A DNA stretch of 64,000 nucleotides from Heliomarina baculiformis (lineage in GTDB: Bacteria; Pseudomonadota; Alphaproteobacteria; Rhodobacterales; Rhodobacteraceae). Below, piece after piece: positions 33,632-42,591 of the stretch (positions are counted from its first letter, which is position 1; the number at the start of each line of letters is the position of its first letter). The translations under genes were made by a program, and so were the position numbers. Where the stretch lies: the NCBI RefSeq assembly GCF_019966545.1, contig NZ_JAIMIC010000004.1:62001-126000 (forward strand), written 5' to 3'. Under the pieces are notes generated by a model that saw nothing but the letters and a program-made list of their open reading frames with translations, was not told the origin of the DNA and made no database searches.

Positions 33632-35032
33632 TCAGCCGTCCTGCTTGCTCAGCGCGCCATTTTCCCATGTGCCCGATGCTTCCTGTCCCGAGGAATAGCG
33701 CATCGTTCCCTGACCCTGCCGCTTGCCGTCGACAAAGGCGCCTTCGTAGACATCGCCATTGGCGTAGGTCGCGACGCCTTCGCCGTTGATTTCGCCGTCT
33801 TCCCAGTTGCCTCGGTAGACAAAACCACCCGTCATGGTGATCGAGCCTTCGCCCTGACGTTTGCCGTTCACGAATTGGCCGGTGTAGACCGAGCCATCGA
33901 CATAGGTAGCGGTTCCCTGACCGTGCCGCTGCCCGTCCTGCCATTCGCCTTCGTAGCGATAACCGTCGGGGTAGGTCATGACGCCCTGTCCGTGGTTGCG
34001 AGCGTTCTTGAATTCGCCTTCGTAGACCGTTCCATTGGCGAAATGCGCGATGCCTTCGCCCTCGATCACGCCGGCAACCCAGTCGCCCTCGTAGGTCGAG
34101 CCATCGGGATAGGTGATCTTGCCCTTTCCGTCGGCGAGGTCCGAGCGGAACTGGCCTTCATAGACGGAACCGTCGGGGTAGGTGACCTTGCCGTCTCCTT
34201 CGATCTGACCGGCTACCCATGAGCCGGTGTAAACATAGCCATCGGTGCCGGTGAACGTCCCCTGACCGTTGCGACGGTCATCAACGAATTCGCCCTCGTA
34301 CACATCGCCGTTGGCATATTCGACGCGGCCCTTGCCCTGACGGCGGCCGGCAACCAGTTCGCCTGTGTAGACATCGCCGTTGGGCTGGGTCAGCGTGCCG
34401 GTGCCGTCGATCTGGCCGTCTTTCCACGATCCGACGTAGGTGAGACCGTCGGGCAGGGTCAGCTTGCCCTGACCGTTGCGCTCGCCTTCACTTACCTCGC
34501 CCTCATAGACCGCGCCATCGGGGTAGGTGATGGTGCCTTCGCCCTGTTTCTGTCCCTTGTCCCAGCCGCCCTTGTATTCATAGCCGCCGGGGCTTTGCAT
34601 GGTGCCGGTGCCGTGGTGCTGGGCATCGACGAAATCGCCCTCGTAGCGCACGCCGTTGGCATAGATCGCAATGCCCTTCCCGTTGATCTTGCCATCTTTC
34701 CATTCGCCCTCGTAGGTGCCGCCGTCCGAGAGGATGATCTTGCCGATCCCCTCGGGCTTGCCCTTGGCGAATTCGCCTTCATAGACGGACCCGTTGGGAA
34801 AATGGGCCGTGCCGACGCCCTTCATTTCGCCATCGACCCATTCGCCGGTGTATTCATAACCGTTGGGAAGCGTGTAGGTACCGGTGCCGTGCTGCAAACC
34901 GTTGCGGAACGTGCCTTCGTAGACCCCGCCTATATCGTCCTGGGTCACCATGACCTCGGAGGATTGAGCGTTGAGCGCGCCTGCCAGAGAAATCGCTACG
35001 ACCGTGGCGAGTGATAATCTGGTTCGTTTCAT
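33632..35032 (-). CDS. Exported MORN-repeat protein, 18 repeats
   Basis: A 466-residue protein. Residues 1-22 are a Sec signal peptide (MKRTRLSLATVVAISLAGALNAQ). From about residue 37 it is one uninterrupted series of 18 MORN repeats of exactly 23 residues (consensus YEGEWxDGxxxGxGxxxYPDGxx), plus a partial nineteenth, with no insertion or deletion. A plain Gln-Asp-Gly end follows. MORN arrays form long twisted beta sheets that bind lipids or act as spacers; bacterial exported ones are poorly understood. There is no catalytic domain. The start at 35032 is set by the signal peptide; upstream sequence open in the same frame lies opposite nadE and is a shadow. Confidence 0.88.
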   Translation of the reverse strand: MKRTRLSLATVVAISLAGALNAQSSEVMVTQDDIGGVYEGTFRNGLQHGTGTYTLPNGYEYTGEWVDGEMKGVGTAHFPNGSVYEGEFAKGKPEGIGKIILSDGGTYEGEWKDGKINGKGIAIYANGVRYEGDFVDAQHHGTGTMQSPGGYEYKGGWDKGQKQGEGTITYPDGAVYEGEVSEGERNGQGKLTLPDGLTYVGSWKDGQIDGTGTLTQPNGDVYTGELVAGRRQGKGRVEYANGDVYEGEFVDDRRNGQGTFTGTDGYVYTGSWVAGQIEGDGKVTYPDGSVYEGQFRSDLADGKGKITYPDGSTYEGDWVAGVIEGEGIAHFANGTVYEGEFKNARNHGQGVMTYPDGYRYEGEWQDGQRHGQGTATYVDGSVYTGQFVNGKRQGEGSITMTGGFVYRGNWEDGEINGEGVATYANGDVYEGAFVDGKRQGQGTMRYSSGQEASGTWENGALSKQDG

Positions 35033-35191
35033 AATTTGTCCTGTCAGCCCGTTGTGCCGCCGGTATTCAGTGCGGTCACAGGTGAAATTAGGCGAGGTGG
35101 TCCCTTGGGGCAATGTCTTTTGCCGCAAAGCGCTTTTCCCCGGCGGGTGATCTGGTAAAGACGTCAAAGCACTGAAATGGCAGGGGGCCGT

Positions 35192-36850
35192 ATGAGCGAC
35201 CGTTTCCGCATAACCTTGGCGCAACTCAATCCGACCGTCGGCGATCTGGCGGGCAATGCCGCGATGACGCGCGACGCATGGGAAAAAGGGCGAGAGGCCG
35301 GGGCCGACCTTGTGGCGATGACCGAGATGTTCATTACCGGCTACAACGCGCAGGATCTGGTGCGTAAACCTGCCTTTTATACCGCGGCCATCGAAGAAGT
35401 TCGAAAGTTGGCAGTGGATTGCGCGGAAGGCCCGGCGCTGGCCGTTGGCGGGCCTTGGGTTGAGGGCACCGAGCTCTACAATGCCTATTTCATCCTCAAG
35501 GGCGGCAAGATCGCCAGCACGGTTCTGAAGCATCACCTGCCCAATGAGACGGTGTTCGACGAGGTTCGGATTTTCGACTCCGGCCCTCTCGGCGGTCCCT
35601 ATTCGGTCGGAAATACCCGTATCGGCTCGCCAATTTGTGAAGATGCGTGGCACGAGGACGTGGCCGAAACACTGGCGGAAACCGGGGCCGAGTTCCTGCT
35701 CGTGCCGAACGGGTCGCCCTATTACCGGGGCAAATTCGAAACACGACTGAACAAGATGGTGGCGCGTGTGGTCGAGACCGGCCTGCCGCTCATCTATCTG
35801 AACATGGTTGGTGGGCAGGACGACCAAGTCTTTGACGGCGGCACCTTTGGTCTCAATCCCGGCGGTCGGCTCGCGTTCCAGATGCCTCTCTTCGATGAAG
35901 AAATCACGCATGTCGATCTTGAGCGCGGATCTGAGGGTTGGCGCATTGTCGAGGGCAAGGAACACCCGCACCCGGACGATTACGAACAGGATTACCGTGT
36001 CATGGTGCAGTCACTGCGCGATTATATGGGGAAAACGGGTTTCAAGAAGGTTCTGCTGGGCCTGTCTGGCGGCGTGGATTCTGCGATTGTTGCCGCGATT
36101 GCGTCGGATGCGCTGGGTCCGGAAAACGTGCGCTGCGTGATGCTGCCCTCGGAATATACTTCGCCGGAGTCCTTGGAAGATGCCGAGGCGGTCGCCAAGG
36201 CGTTGGGCTGCCATTACGATTATGTGCCGATCAGCAAGGGCAGGGCGGCGATCACCGAAACGCTCGCGCCGCTGTTTGAGGGGCGAGAACCCGATCTGAC
36301 CGAAGAGAACATCCAGTCGCGCTTGCGGGGGCTGTTGCTGATGGCGATGTCGAACAAGTTCGGCGAGATGCTTCTCACCACCGGCAACAAGTCCGAGGTC
36401 GCCGTGGGCTATGCCACGATCTATGGCGACATGGCGGGGGGCTATAATCCGATCAAGGATCTCTACAAGACGCGGGTCTTTGAGACTTGTCGCTGGCGCA
36501 ACGCCAATCATCGCGACTGGATGATGGGGCCCGAAGGCGAGGTCATACCTGTCCGCGTGATCGAGAAACCGCCTTCGGCCGAGCTTCGCGCCGACCAGAA
36601 GGACAGCGACAGCCTGCCCGATTACCCGGAACTTGATGCTATTCTTGAAATCCTTGTGGATCAGAATGGATCGATCGCAGATGTCGTTGCGGCGGGCTTT
36701 CAGCGCGAGGTCGCGAGAAAGGTCGAAAAACTGATTTATATCAGTGAATACAAGCGGTTCCAGTCCGCTCCCGGGGCCCGGTTGACCAAGGGGGCTTTCT
36801 GGCTCGACCGGCGCTATCCGATCGCGAACCAGTGGCGCGATCCGTCGTGA
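35192..36850 (+). CDS. nadE: Glutamine-dependent NAD+ synthetase
   Basis: A 552-residue two-domain enzyme making NAD+ from deamido-NAD+ with glutamine as nitrogen donor. The N-terminal nitrilase-type glutaminase has MTEMFITGYNAQDL (catalytic Glu), KHHLPNETVFDE (Lys) and GSPICEDAWHED (Cys). The C-terminal synthetase has the PP-loop SGGVDS at 292-297 and TTGNKSEVAVGYATIYGDMAGGYNPIKDLYKT. ATG at 35192 is preferred to one 15 bases earlier, because AGGGGG lies about 6 nt before it. A strong terminator follows. Confidence 0.97.
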   Translation: MSDRFRITLAQLNPTVGDLAGNAAMTRDAWEKGREAGADLVAMTEMFITGYNAQDLVRKPAFYTAAIEEVRKLAVDCAEGPALAVGGPWVEGTELYNAYFILKGGKIASTVLKHHLPNETVFDEVRIFDSGPLGGPYSVGNTRIGSPICEDAWHEDVAETLAETGAEFLLVPNGSPYYRGKFETRLNKMVARVVETGLPLIYLNMVGGQDDQVFDGGTFGLNPGGRLAFQMPLFDEEITHVDLERGSEGWRIVEGKEHPHPDDYEQDYRVMVQSLRDYMGKTGFKKVLLGLSGGVDSAIVAAIASDALGPENVRCVMLPSEYTSPESLEDAEAVAKALGCHYDYVPISKGRAAITETLAPLFEGREPDLTEENIQSRLRGLLLMAMSNKFGEMLLTTGNKSEVAVGYATIYGDMAGGYNPIKDLYKTRVFETCRWRNANHRDWMMGPEGEVIPVRVIEKPPSAELRADQKDSDSLPDYPELDAILEILVDQNGSIADVVAAGFQREVARKVEKLIYISEYKRFQSAPGARLTKGAFWLDRRYPIANQWRDPS

Positions 36851-36874
36851 TTTCAGGCATGTTGTCGAAAAAAT

Positions 36875-36900
36875 ACCGCCCGACAATTATGTCGGGCGGT
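36875..36900 (+). terminator. Rho-independent terminator of nadE
   Basis: A perfect 11-bp stem (36875-36885 with 36890-36900) with loop ATTA, followed by TTCGTTTC. It lies 25 bp after the nadE stop. Confidence 0.8.
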
Positions 36901-37199
36901 TTCGTTTCTGCTCGACTGCTTTCTCGCGCTGAACTTCGCAATGAAATCCTGCTAACCCATTATAATTTCACGGCTAACCCCAAATAGCGCGTGATTGGTT
37001 CGCAAGTCGATTGGTCCCGGCGAGTCCTTTGTGAGTGGCTTTCATCTCAGTTGAGTTTGCCTGTTTTATGCTATTGAGCGGCGAGTTATTCTGTCAACCA
37101 TTAACTCGTGCAGTTTTTTGTTCTAGGCGGAGATTCATGGCTATATATTCAATATCAAAGGAAAAGTTTTTTCCCCAAGAATTGGCAATTTCAGGTAGA
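36901..37199. other. AT-rich gap after nadE, no gene seen
   Basis: About 300 bp, clearly poorer in GC than the neighbouring genes, between converging nadE and the gene at 37200. A 65-codon frame beginning with GTG at 37035 crosses into the next gene and has no recognisable product or ribosome binding site. The base composition shift marks the left edge of the catabolic island. Confidence 0.4.
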
Positions 37200-37841
37200 T
37201 CAATTTCCAGGCCCTGCTCCCTTCAAGCATGAGCGCTCGGAGTCGGCTACTAGGGTAAAACTGGCCAGTGTTGTCAGGTTGGTGGCCGTCTCGGGTGAGA
37301 TCTGCACGGTTCCATAAGCGGGTATTTTGCTTGTTGGGTGTGCCGAAACACTTTGGCTTTCGATAACAAATTTGTCGGGCTGCATGTCGGCCTCGGAGTT
37401 TTTCATGATGACAGCGCCGTCACACGTCGTACCGATCACCTGACCATCTGGCTGCCTTATCGCATAGATCTTGCCGCTGGCACGGGTACAATACGCGATC
37501 GCCGCGAGCAGCCAGCGGGCGTCATCGGGCGTGCTACCTTCGATGCGTCGCCCGTCGCCTCCGGCAAGCCAATACGCCGCGCCTATACCGGAGGCAAAAG
37601 TCGAAAGCGGCTTGTCAGCAGCCAAGAACAGGGTCTTTCCAACGATCCTGTGATCTGCTTTTACAGAAGCTCCGGTCGCAAAACTCGTGAGAACATGGGC
37701 GGCAATTTCCGCAGCTGGAAGACCGGCGGTGAGAAGGGGGGCGACGAGAGCGGCGTTCTGTCGGGCGAGGCCGTCCGGAAGCCCCACGCCGCGCGCGGCC
37801 TTGGTTAGCAGGGCGGCGAATTCCGAATGGGCGAGCTCCAT
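37200..37841 (-). CDS. DUF3726-like protein of unknown function
   Basis: A 213-residue protein without signal peptide or membrane segment. Its N-terminus (SEFAALLTKAARGVGLPDGLARQNAALVAPLLTAGL) resembles the start of proteins carrying DUF3726, a family I recall from Rhodobacteraceae. No enzyme motif is visible. Its start overlaps the stop of the 559-residue gene by one base, so the two are coupled. Together with the M19 dipeptidase upstream they form a three-gene unit divergent from a LysR gene. The family call is tentative. Confidence 0.6.
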   Translation of the reverse strand: MELAHSEFAALLTKAARGVGLPDGLARQNAALVAPLLTAGLPAAEIAAHVLTSFATGASVKADHRIVGKTLFLAADKPLSTFASGIGAAYWLAGGDGRRIEGSTPDDARWLLAAIAYCTRASGKIYAIRQPDGQVIGTTCDGAVIMKNSEADMQPDKFVIESQSVSAHPTSKIPAYGTVQISPETATNLTTLASFTLVADSERSCLKGAGPGN

Positions 37842-39520
37842 CAGTGCTCTTGCCCGATATGCGCAAAGATCCAGTCGTCAGGTGTCTCTTGCAGGTCGGC
37901 GATGGAACTGGGTGCCCCCTGAAACAGCGTCACGCGGAGCCATTTGTCGGAAAGCGGGTCAAACTTGGCGGCGCCGAAAAAGGCCAGCTTGCAGCGTAGC
38001 AGTGCAAGCGGCACAAGATCCGGACCCACAAGGTTTTCGCGAATTTCGGCAAACGGCTTGGACTGCTGAATCTCCAGCCTTTCGATAAGGTCGAGCAGCT
38101 CCGGGTGGTGCAGGATCAGGCTGCCCAGATCCGCATCCGGTGGAAGGCTGTCGATGGCCGCCAGCAGAGATCGGGCCTGAAACGCGTAGTCGAAGGCAAA
38201 GGCCTTGTCGTCGCCTTCGTCCTCTCCGATTTCACCAAGACGGGGTTCCTGCTTGGCGGCGGAGACATACCAGAAGTGACGCCGCCGCTCTTGCGACAAG
38301 TCTGGCCCCAACGCCCAGCCGTAGGTCGCCACGAGACGGCGGCGCAGGTCCGAGAGGGTCTGATCTGCACGGATCGGGGTGCCATCGTGTAACGACATGC
38401 TCTCTTCCAGATCGTCGATCAGATCGCCGTAGGGTTCGAGGATCAGGCTCAGCGTCATTTCTGCGCCGTCGGGTGAGAATTTGGCCAAGGCATGGCATGC
38501 GATTTGATCCCACAGGTAGGTCGGATCGGTGATCGATCTTAGCCAAGTGATCATGCCTTCGATTTCATGGATCGTGGTTCGGATGCGAAAGGCGTATCCG
38601 CTATCCTCGACCGGCCATTCGCCAAGATACGACAGGGCGCGTTCGGCGCATCGAAGGAACGTCCCGATCTCGGTTCGCGTGGGTTTGGCGATGCCGCGGA
38701 CCCGTGCGATGGCGGTTTCGCGCGCTTCGATCCAGCGACCGATCAGTTCAGGGTGATTGATGAGGAAGGGCGCCATACCCAGCCCGGTTGCATTTCCGAT
38801 CCCGATGAACCGGCGGATACGTATGGCAAGGGGCACCGCCGATGCGCCACCGCGATGCCGCGCGACATGTTCGACAAGGTCGAGCGTGAAGAGACGGATC
38901 AGCCAGACGGTCAGCATTTCCGCCTGAAAGGGGGCCTGAAATTCCGCGCGATCCGCGATCCGGCTGCGATCTGCGATGCCGAACTTACCATTGCCGTAAA
39001 CGGCGGTGGTTCGCATCAGATAGCCCACGCGGCGCAGATCAGCGAGCGCGGGTTGTTGCCCGCTGGCGAGTTTATTCGCAACGTGATCGAACATCCGGAG
39101 ACTTTTGTTGGCGCGCGACAGAACCAGTTCGCGTGGCGTGAAACGGCCTGCCTCTTGCAGCGGGACGCAGTTTGACAGCCGGTCCATTTCGGCCTGATCG
39201 GGAATGCCGTCGTAGAGCACATAGGTAGTGTCCCAGACCTCGGCGATGACCCGATCGGTACGACGCTCATCGGGGATTTCTTGAGAGAATGCTACGAGGC
39301 TATAGGCGCGTTGAGGTGTCCGGATGGTGTAGATCGCCGTGCCGTAACCCTGCGCATCAAGAGAAAGCCGGGGCGGATCCATCTTCCATTTTTCGCGGGC
39401 CATGCAGCGCAGCAGGAGCCGCATGAAGCTGAGGCGTGTGGGAAACATCGCGCCGAGCGTTCTGAAGGTCATGACCTCATCAGGGGTGCGCCGTTTCAAT
39501 GCTGGACTTGCGCTGTCCAT
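37841..39520 (-). CDS. Conserved-looking protein of unknown function, 559 residues
   Basis: I do not recognise this protein. It is large, soluble and rich in Leu, Arg and Asp, with long helical stretches and no signal peptide. Possible landmarks are RRFIGIGNATGLGMAPFLINHPELIGRWIEARE (about residues 230-262) and a repeated HHPELLDLIERLE / NHPELIGRW theme. GNATGLGMAPF looks like a ligand-binding glycine loop but fits no family I know. ATG at 39520 is chosen because a longer frame would overlap the dipeptidase gene, and AGGGG lies 10 nt upstream. It is sandwiched between the dipeptidase and the DUF3726-like gene and is presumably part of the same pathway. Confidence 0.6.
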   Translation of the reverse strand: MDSASPALKRRTPDEVMTFRTLGAMFPTRLSFMRLLLRCMAREKWKMDPPRLSLDAQGYGTAIYTIRTPQRAYSLVAFSQEIPDERRTDRVIAEVWDTTYVLYDGIPDQAEMDRLSNCVPLQEAGRFTPRELVLSRANKSLRMFDHVANKLASGQQPALADLRRVGYLMRTTAVYGNGKFGIADRSRIADRAEFQAPFQAEMLTVWLIRLFTLDLVEHVARHRGGASAVPLAIRIRRFIGIGNATGLGMAPFLINHPELIGRWIEARETAIARVRGIAKPTRTEIGTFLRCAERALSYLGEWPVEDSGYAFRIRTTIHEIEGMITWLRSITDPTYLWDQIACHALAKFSPDGAEMTLSLILEPYGDLIDDLEESMSLHDGTPIRADQTLSDLRRRLVATYGWALGPDLSQERRRHFWYVSAAKQEPRLGEIGEDEGDDKAFAFDYAFQARSLLAAIDSLPPDADLGSLILHHPELLDLIERLEIQQSKPFAEIRENLVGPDLVPLALLRCKLAFFGAAKFDPLSDKWLRVTLFQGAPSSIADLQETPDDWIFAHIGQEH

Positions 39521-39527
39521 GCGTCCG

Positions 39528-40517
39528 CTACCCCTGTGATACGGCGGGTTGGAAGGCACGCTCGAAGAACCTCATCCAATTGCCACCCATTATACCGTTC
39601 GTTTCGGCATCGGAAAACCCGGCGTTGCGCAGCCCGTCGGCGATGCCGGGAAAGTCGCTGATCCTGCTGAACCATGCCGGCTGTTCGGGGAAGGCGACCG
39701 GCTGCCTGTCCTTGCGCCACATGCCGTTGCGCATCCAGGCCACTGCGTTATCGGGGCGGTTCTGACAGAGATCGCTGCCGATGCCGATGTTTTCAGGGCC
39801 TATGATCTCGGCGGTTTTCGCGACCATTTCGCAGAAATCGCTAAGCGTGCAATCGGCGCCGTTGCGCAGGTGGTGGGCGTAGAGAGACAATCCAAGCATG
39901 CCGCCAGTCTGTCCGAGCGCGCGCAGGATGTCATTGCTCTTGCCACGAGCGGAGTCGCGCCAGAACAAGGGATTGGCATGGGTGATAGAAATAGGGCGCT
40001 GCGATAGGTCGATGGCCTGCAGGGTCGAGATCGGGCCGCTGTGGCTCATGTCGATCAGCATCCCGAGCCGGTTCATTTCGGCGATGGCTTCGCGACCCAT
40101 GAGAGAGATGCCGTTATCGGTGGGTTCGAAACAGCCAGAGCCATATGCGCTTTGCGTGTTGTAGGTCAGCTGCATGACGCGCAGACCCATGTCATGGGCA
40201 ACCTCGAAAAGCCCAAGGTTGTCCTCCATTGGCGACGGGTTCTGCGACCCGAGAAAGACGGCCGTTTTGCCAGAGGCCTTGGCCGTGAGGATGTCTGCGG
40301 CGCTGCGGCCTTTGATGATGTATTGCGGATAGGTTTCGAATAGCCGGTTCCAGTCGATCACGTCCTGCACAAACATCTGGAAATTGCCGTGGTAGGTGAC
40401 AGTGGCGTGGATCGCGGTCATGCCGGTTTCCACCATCTCTCGAAATACGTCTTCGGACCAGTCGCAATATTGAAGCCCGTCGATCAGAAGCGATGGAGTT
40501 TCGGCTGTGTCCTGCAT
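39528..40517 (-). CDS. M19 family (membrane dipeptidase-like) metallohydrolase
   Basis: A 329-residue TIM-barrel metallohydrolase of the renal dipeptidase family. Metal ligands appear in IDMSHSGPIST and SITHANPLFWRDSARGKSND, with a conserved Asp in IGIGSDLCQNRPD. The usual first HxD motif is replaced by DGLQYCDWSED, a form found in one subgroup, so substrate range may differ from dipeptides. ATG at 40517 is chosen because it starts the conserved TPSLLIDGLQYCDWS block; the upstream extension runs into the divergent LysR gene. No signal peptide is seen. Confidence 0.8.
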   Translation of the reverse strand: MQDTAETPSLLIDGLQYCDWSEDVFREMVETGMTAIHATVTYHGNFQMFVQDVIDWNRLFETYPQYIIKGRSAADILTAKASGKTAVFLGSQNPSPMEDNLGLFEVAHDMGLRVMQLTYNTQSAYGSGCFEPTDNGISLMGREAIAEMNRLGMLIDMSHSGPISTLQAIDLSQRPISITHANPLFWRDSARGKSNDILRALGQTGGMLGLSLYAHHLRNGADCTLSDFCEMVAKTAEIIGPENIGIGSDLCQNRPDNAVAWMRNGMWRKDRQPVAFPEQPAWFSRISDFPGIADGLRNAGFSDAETNGIMGGNWMRFFERAFQPAVSQG

Positions 40518-40572
40518 GATCGCGTCCCGGGATGACAAAGGTTGCGTCCTCAGTTGACGCCATGGGTTTACT

Positions 40573-40605
40573 TGAGGCAAATCGAAACTTCTGGCATTTG
40601 TTTCA
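40573..40605. promoter_or_regulatory. Candidate LysR-type operator
   Basis: A 33-bp dyad between the divergent M19 and LysR starts: TGAGGCAAAT (40573-40582) and ATTTGTTTCA (40596-40605) match as inverted repeats at 8 of 10 positions, with a perfect core CAAAT-N13-ATTTG. This fits the T-N11-A style of LysR sites and the usual position in a divergent promoter. Confidence 0.5.
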
Positions 40606-40632
40606 GGGAAATTGAAGTGGATATGGCTGGCC

Positions 40633-41541
40633 ATGATCAAGCACGAAGCGCTTAAAATGTTCGTCGCGGTGGCCGAGGCGGGCAATATCCTGCACGCGGC
40701 AGAGCGGCGCGGTCGTTCCCCGGCGGCGGTTTCCATGAGCCTGAAGCAGCTTGAAGAGAACATCGGCGGTACCCTGTTCGACGGCGACCGCAAGGCAAAG
40801 CTGAGCAATCTGGGGGAACACGTCTATGCCATCGCGCGTGCCGAGATCGACTCTTTCGAGCGGGCGACGGAGTCTATCCGGGCCTTTGCGCGTAACGAGT
40901 TAGGTCGCGTGAACCTTGCCACGGTGCCGTCCATTGGCTACCGGATCATGCCGCTGGCAATCTCCAGTTTTCTGGAAACGCGCCCCGAGGTTGAACTGGA
41001 CCTGATGGATGGAGATACGAAAAGTGTCGTGTCGCTGGTTGAAACCGGGGCCATCGATTTTGGAGTGGGCGGACGACCGCGTCAGGGGGCGCAGGTAGAG
41101 TTCGAGAGGCTGATTTCGGATCGGTTCGTGGTTCTGTGCGGTGAGAGGCACAGGCTGGCCGAGTTGTACAAGCCTATAACCGTCGCGGATCTAAAGCACG
41201 AAACGGTGATCGCGAACGGGTCCACGGCCGTCATTCCGGGCAGTGATCTTTTGGCGGCCCGTACCGGCGCCCGATTGATGGTTCGGAACATGACATCGCT
41301 GATCGCGCTGGTGAGACAGGGGATCGGCGTGACGATCCTGCCGGAACTGGCGGTATCGCTGGAAACGGGGCTGACCAGCCTACCGTTTCATGGCGCGGAG
41401 GGTGCGATTTGGCGGGATATCGGTTTGCTGCAAAAGCGCGGCGCCTATCTGGCGCCAGCGGCTGTCGCGTTTCGGGATCATCTGAAAGAGATTGTCCTGA
41501 GCGACGCGGTGGCCTTTGATATGGGCGAAGTGGCGCCGTAA
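40633..41541 (+). CDS. LysR-family transcriptional regulator
   Basis: A 302-residue regulator. The N-terminal winged helix-turn-helix (residues 1-60) starts MIKHEALKMFVAVAEAGNILHAAERRGRSPAAVSMSLKQLEENIGGTLFDGD, followed by a linker helix and a two-lobed periplasmic-binding-like effector domain (NLATVPSIGYRIMPLAISSFLE to the end). ATG at 40633 gives the standard family start; a TTG seven codons earlier has a ribosome site too close. It diverges from the M19 dipeptidase gene and probably controls it and the two genes after it. The inducer is unknown. Confidence 0.9.
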   Translation: MIKHEALKMFVAVAEAGNILHAAERRGRSPAAVSMSLKQLEENIGGTLFDGDRKAKLSNLGEHVYAIARAEIDSFERATESIRAFARNELGRVNLATVPSIGYRIMPLAISSFLETRPEVELDLMDGDTKSVVSLVETGAIDFGVGGRPRQGAQVEFERLISDRFVVLCGERHRLAELYKPITVADLKHETVIANGSTAVIPGSDLLAARTGARLMVRNMTSLIALVRQGIGVTILPELAVSLETGLTSLPFHGAEGAIWRDIGLLQKRGAYLAPAAVAFRDHLKEIVLSDAVAFDMGEVAP

Positions 41542-41548
41542 GCGCCAC
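41530..41548. terminator. Hairpin in the 17-bp gap between converging genes
   Basis: GTGGCGC (41530-41536) pairs with GCGCCAC (41542-41548); the 5-nt loop contains the LysR stop codon. It can act on both strands, but lacks a U-tract. Confidence 0.45.
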
Positions 41549-41558
41549 CCGCTAGTGT

Positions 41559-42566
41559 TCAGAGGGGATCGCGGATCAGCGGGCCGGTCGAGCAGTGCAG
41601 ACCGCCGCCGCCTTGGGCGACCTTGTCGTATTCGACGTAACGGGTCGAAATACCTGCCTTTTCCAGCTTTTCCTGCGTGCGCTCGGAAATGCCGTGACCG
41701 ACGATCACGCGGCCGGGGCGGGTTGCCAACACGTTCAGAACACCAGGGTGATCGTCGGGGCTGACATCGACCATTTTGATGCCCAGTTCTTCCAGCGTTT
41801 CGAGAAAGGTAAAGGGCAGCAGCGTGGGGTTCAGGAAAGCTGTATGCGTGTCGACCATGACGAAATTACCATCGATGTGCAGACGGTAACCGGTCAGTTG
41901 GACTCGGTGCAGGGTTACGCCCTGCGGGGCGAGTATTTCCTCGACCTGCCGCGCGCCTTCCTCGTTAACGCGCGAGGAGATGCCGACAACCGCATTGGTT
42001 GGATTGAGGAAGGCAAAGCTGCCGCCTTCCATCAGGCCGGTGCCGGATATGGTGCGCAGGATCGGCATGCCGAGATTGGCGAGCGTCCGCGTGACGGGCA
42101 GTTCTTCGCCCCGGCGGATCGGCGGGCCCATGCGGGTGACGATCGCGCCGCCATCGACGGCAATCACGCTGTCGCGGCAATAGACCGACTTCATCTTACC
42201 CTCGGCGCATTTATCGAGATAGACGACCTCGGCGCCTTCCTCGCGCAGCACCTTGACGTATTCGTCATGCTGGGAGCGCATTTCGTCGAAATCGGGAAGT
42301 TCCGGCCCGCGCCAGTACCAGCCCGCCTTGACGTCGCCCCACGCGCCGATGTCATTCAGTTTCTTCGACGGGTCGACGATGTTCATCTCGTCGCCCGGGC
42401 GGTGCATGAGCACCATGCGAAGCTGGCCGACATCGTTGTTGCAGCCCCAGCGGCGGCCCCAGACGTTGACCTGTTCCTCTTCGCTTTCAAAGGCCGGTTC
42501 GGCCTTTGATCCGAATTCCTTGATCAGGTTGTTATACCGATACTCGTGTTCGGTGATGATCGACAT
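41559..42566 (-). CDS. Pentein-fold guanidino hydrolase / amidinotransferase family protein
   Basis: A 335-residue member of the arginine deiminase, DDAH and amidinotransferase superfamily. The expected Glu-His-Cys set is present: GLMEGGSFAFL (Glu), GYRLHIDGNFVMVDTH (His) and GGGGLHCSTGPL near the C-terminus (nucleophilic Cys). KSVYCRDSVIAVDGGAI matches the family carboxylate/guanidine-binding region. It should attack a guanidino carbon and release ammonia, an amine or urea-type product, or transfer the amidino group; which is not clear. It is the last gene of the transporter operon, 25 bp after the M20 gene, so the substrate is probably imported by that transporter. Confidence 0.8.
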   Translation of the reverse strand: MSIITEHEYRYNNLIKEFGSKAEPAFESEEEQVNVWGRRWGCNNDVGQLRMVLMHRPGDEMNIVDPSKKLNDIGAWGDVKAGWYWRGPELPDFDEMRSQHDEYVKVLREEGAEVVYLDKCAEGKMKSVYCRDSVIAVDGGAIVTRMGPPIRRGEELPVTRTLANLGMPILRTISGTGLMEGGSFAFLNPTNAVVGISSRVNEEGARQVEEILAPQGVTLHRVQLTGYRLHIDGNFVMVDTHTAFLNPTLLPFTFLETLEELGIKMVDVSPDDHPGVLNVLATRPGRVIVGHGISERTQEKLEKAGISTRYVEYDKVAQGGGGLHCSTGPLIRDPL

Positions 42567-42591
42567 GTGTGTCTCCGTGCGTGTCTAGGGG

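Noticed and set aside
35033-35971. Upstream extension of the MORN gene frame
   Set aside because: It lies opposite nadE, ends the signal peptide's N-terminal position, and codes for no MORN or other domain.
37035-37232. 65-codon open frame on the plus strand after nadE
   Set aside because: It overlaps the end of the DUF3726-like gene, lies in AT-rich DNA and lacks any ribosome binding site.
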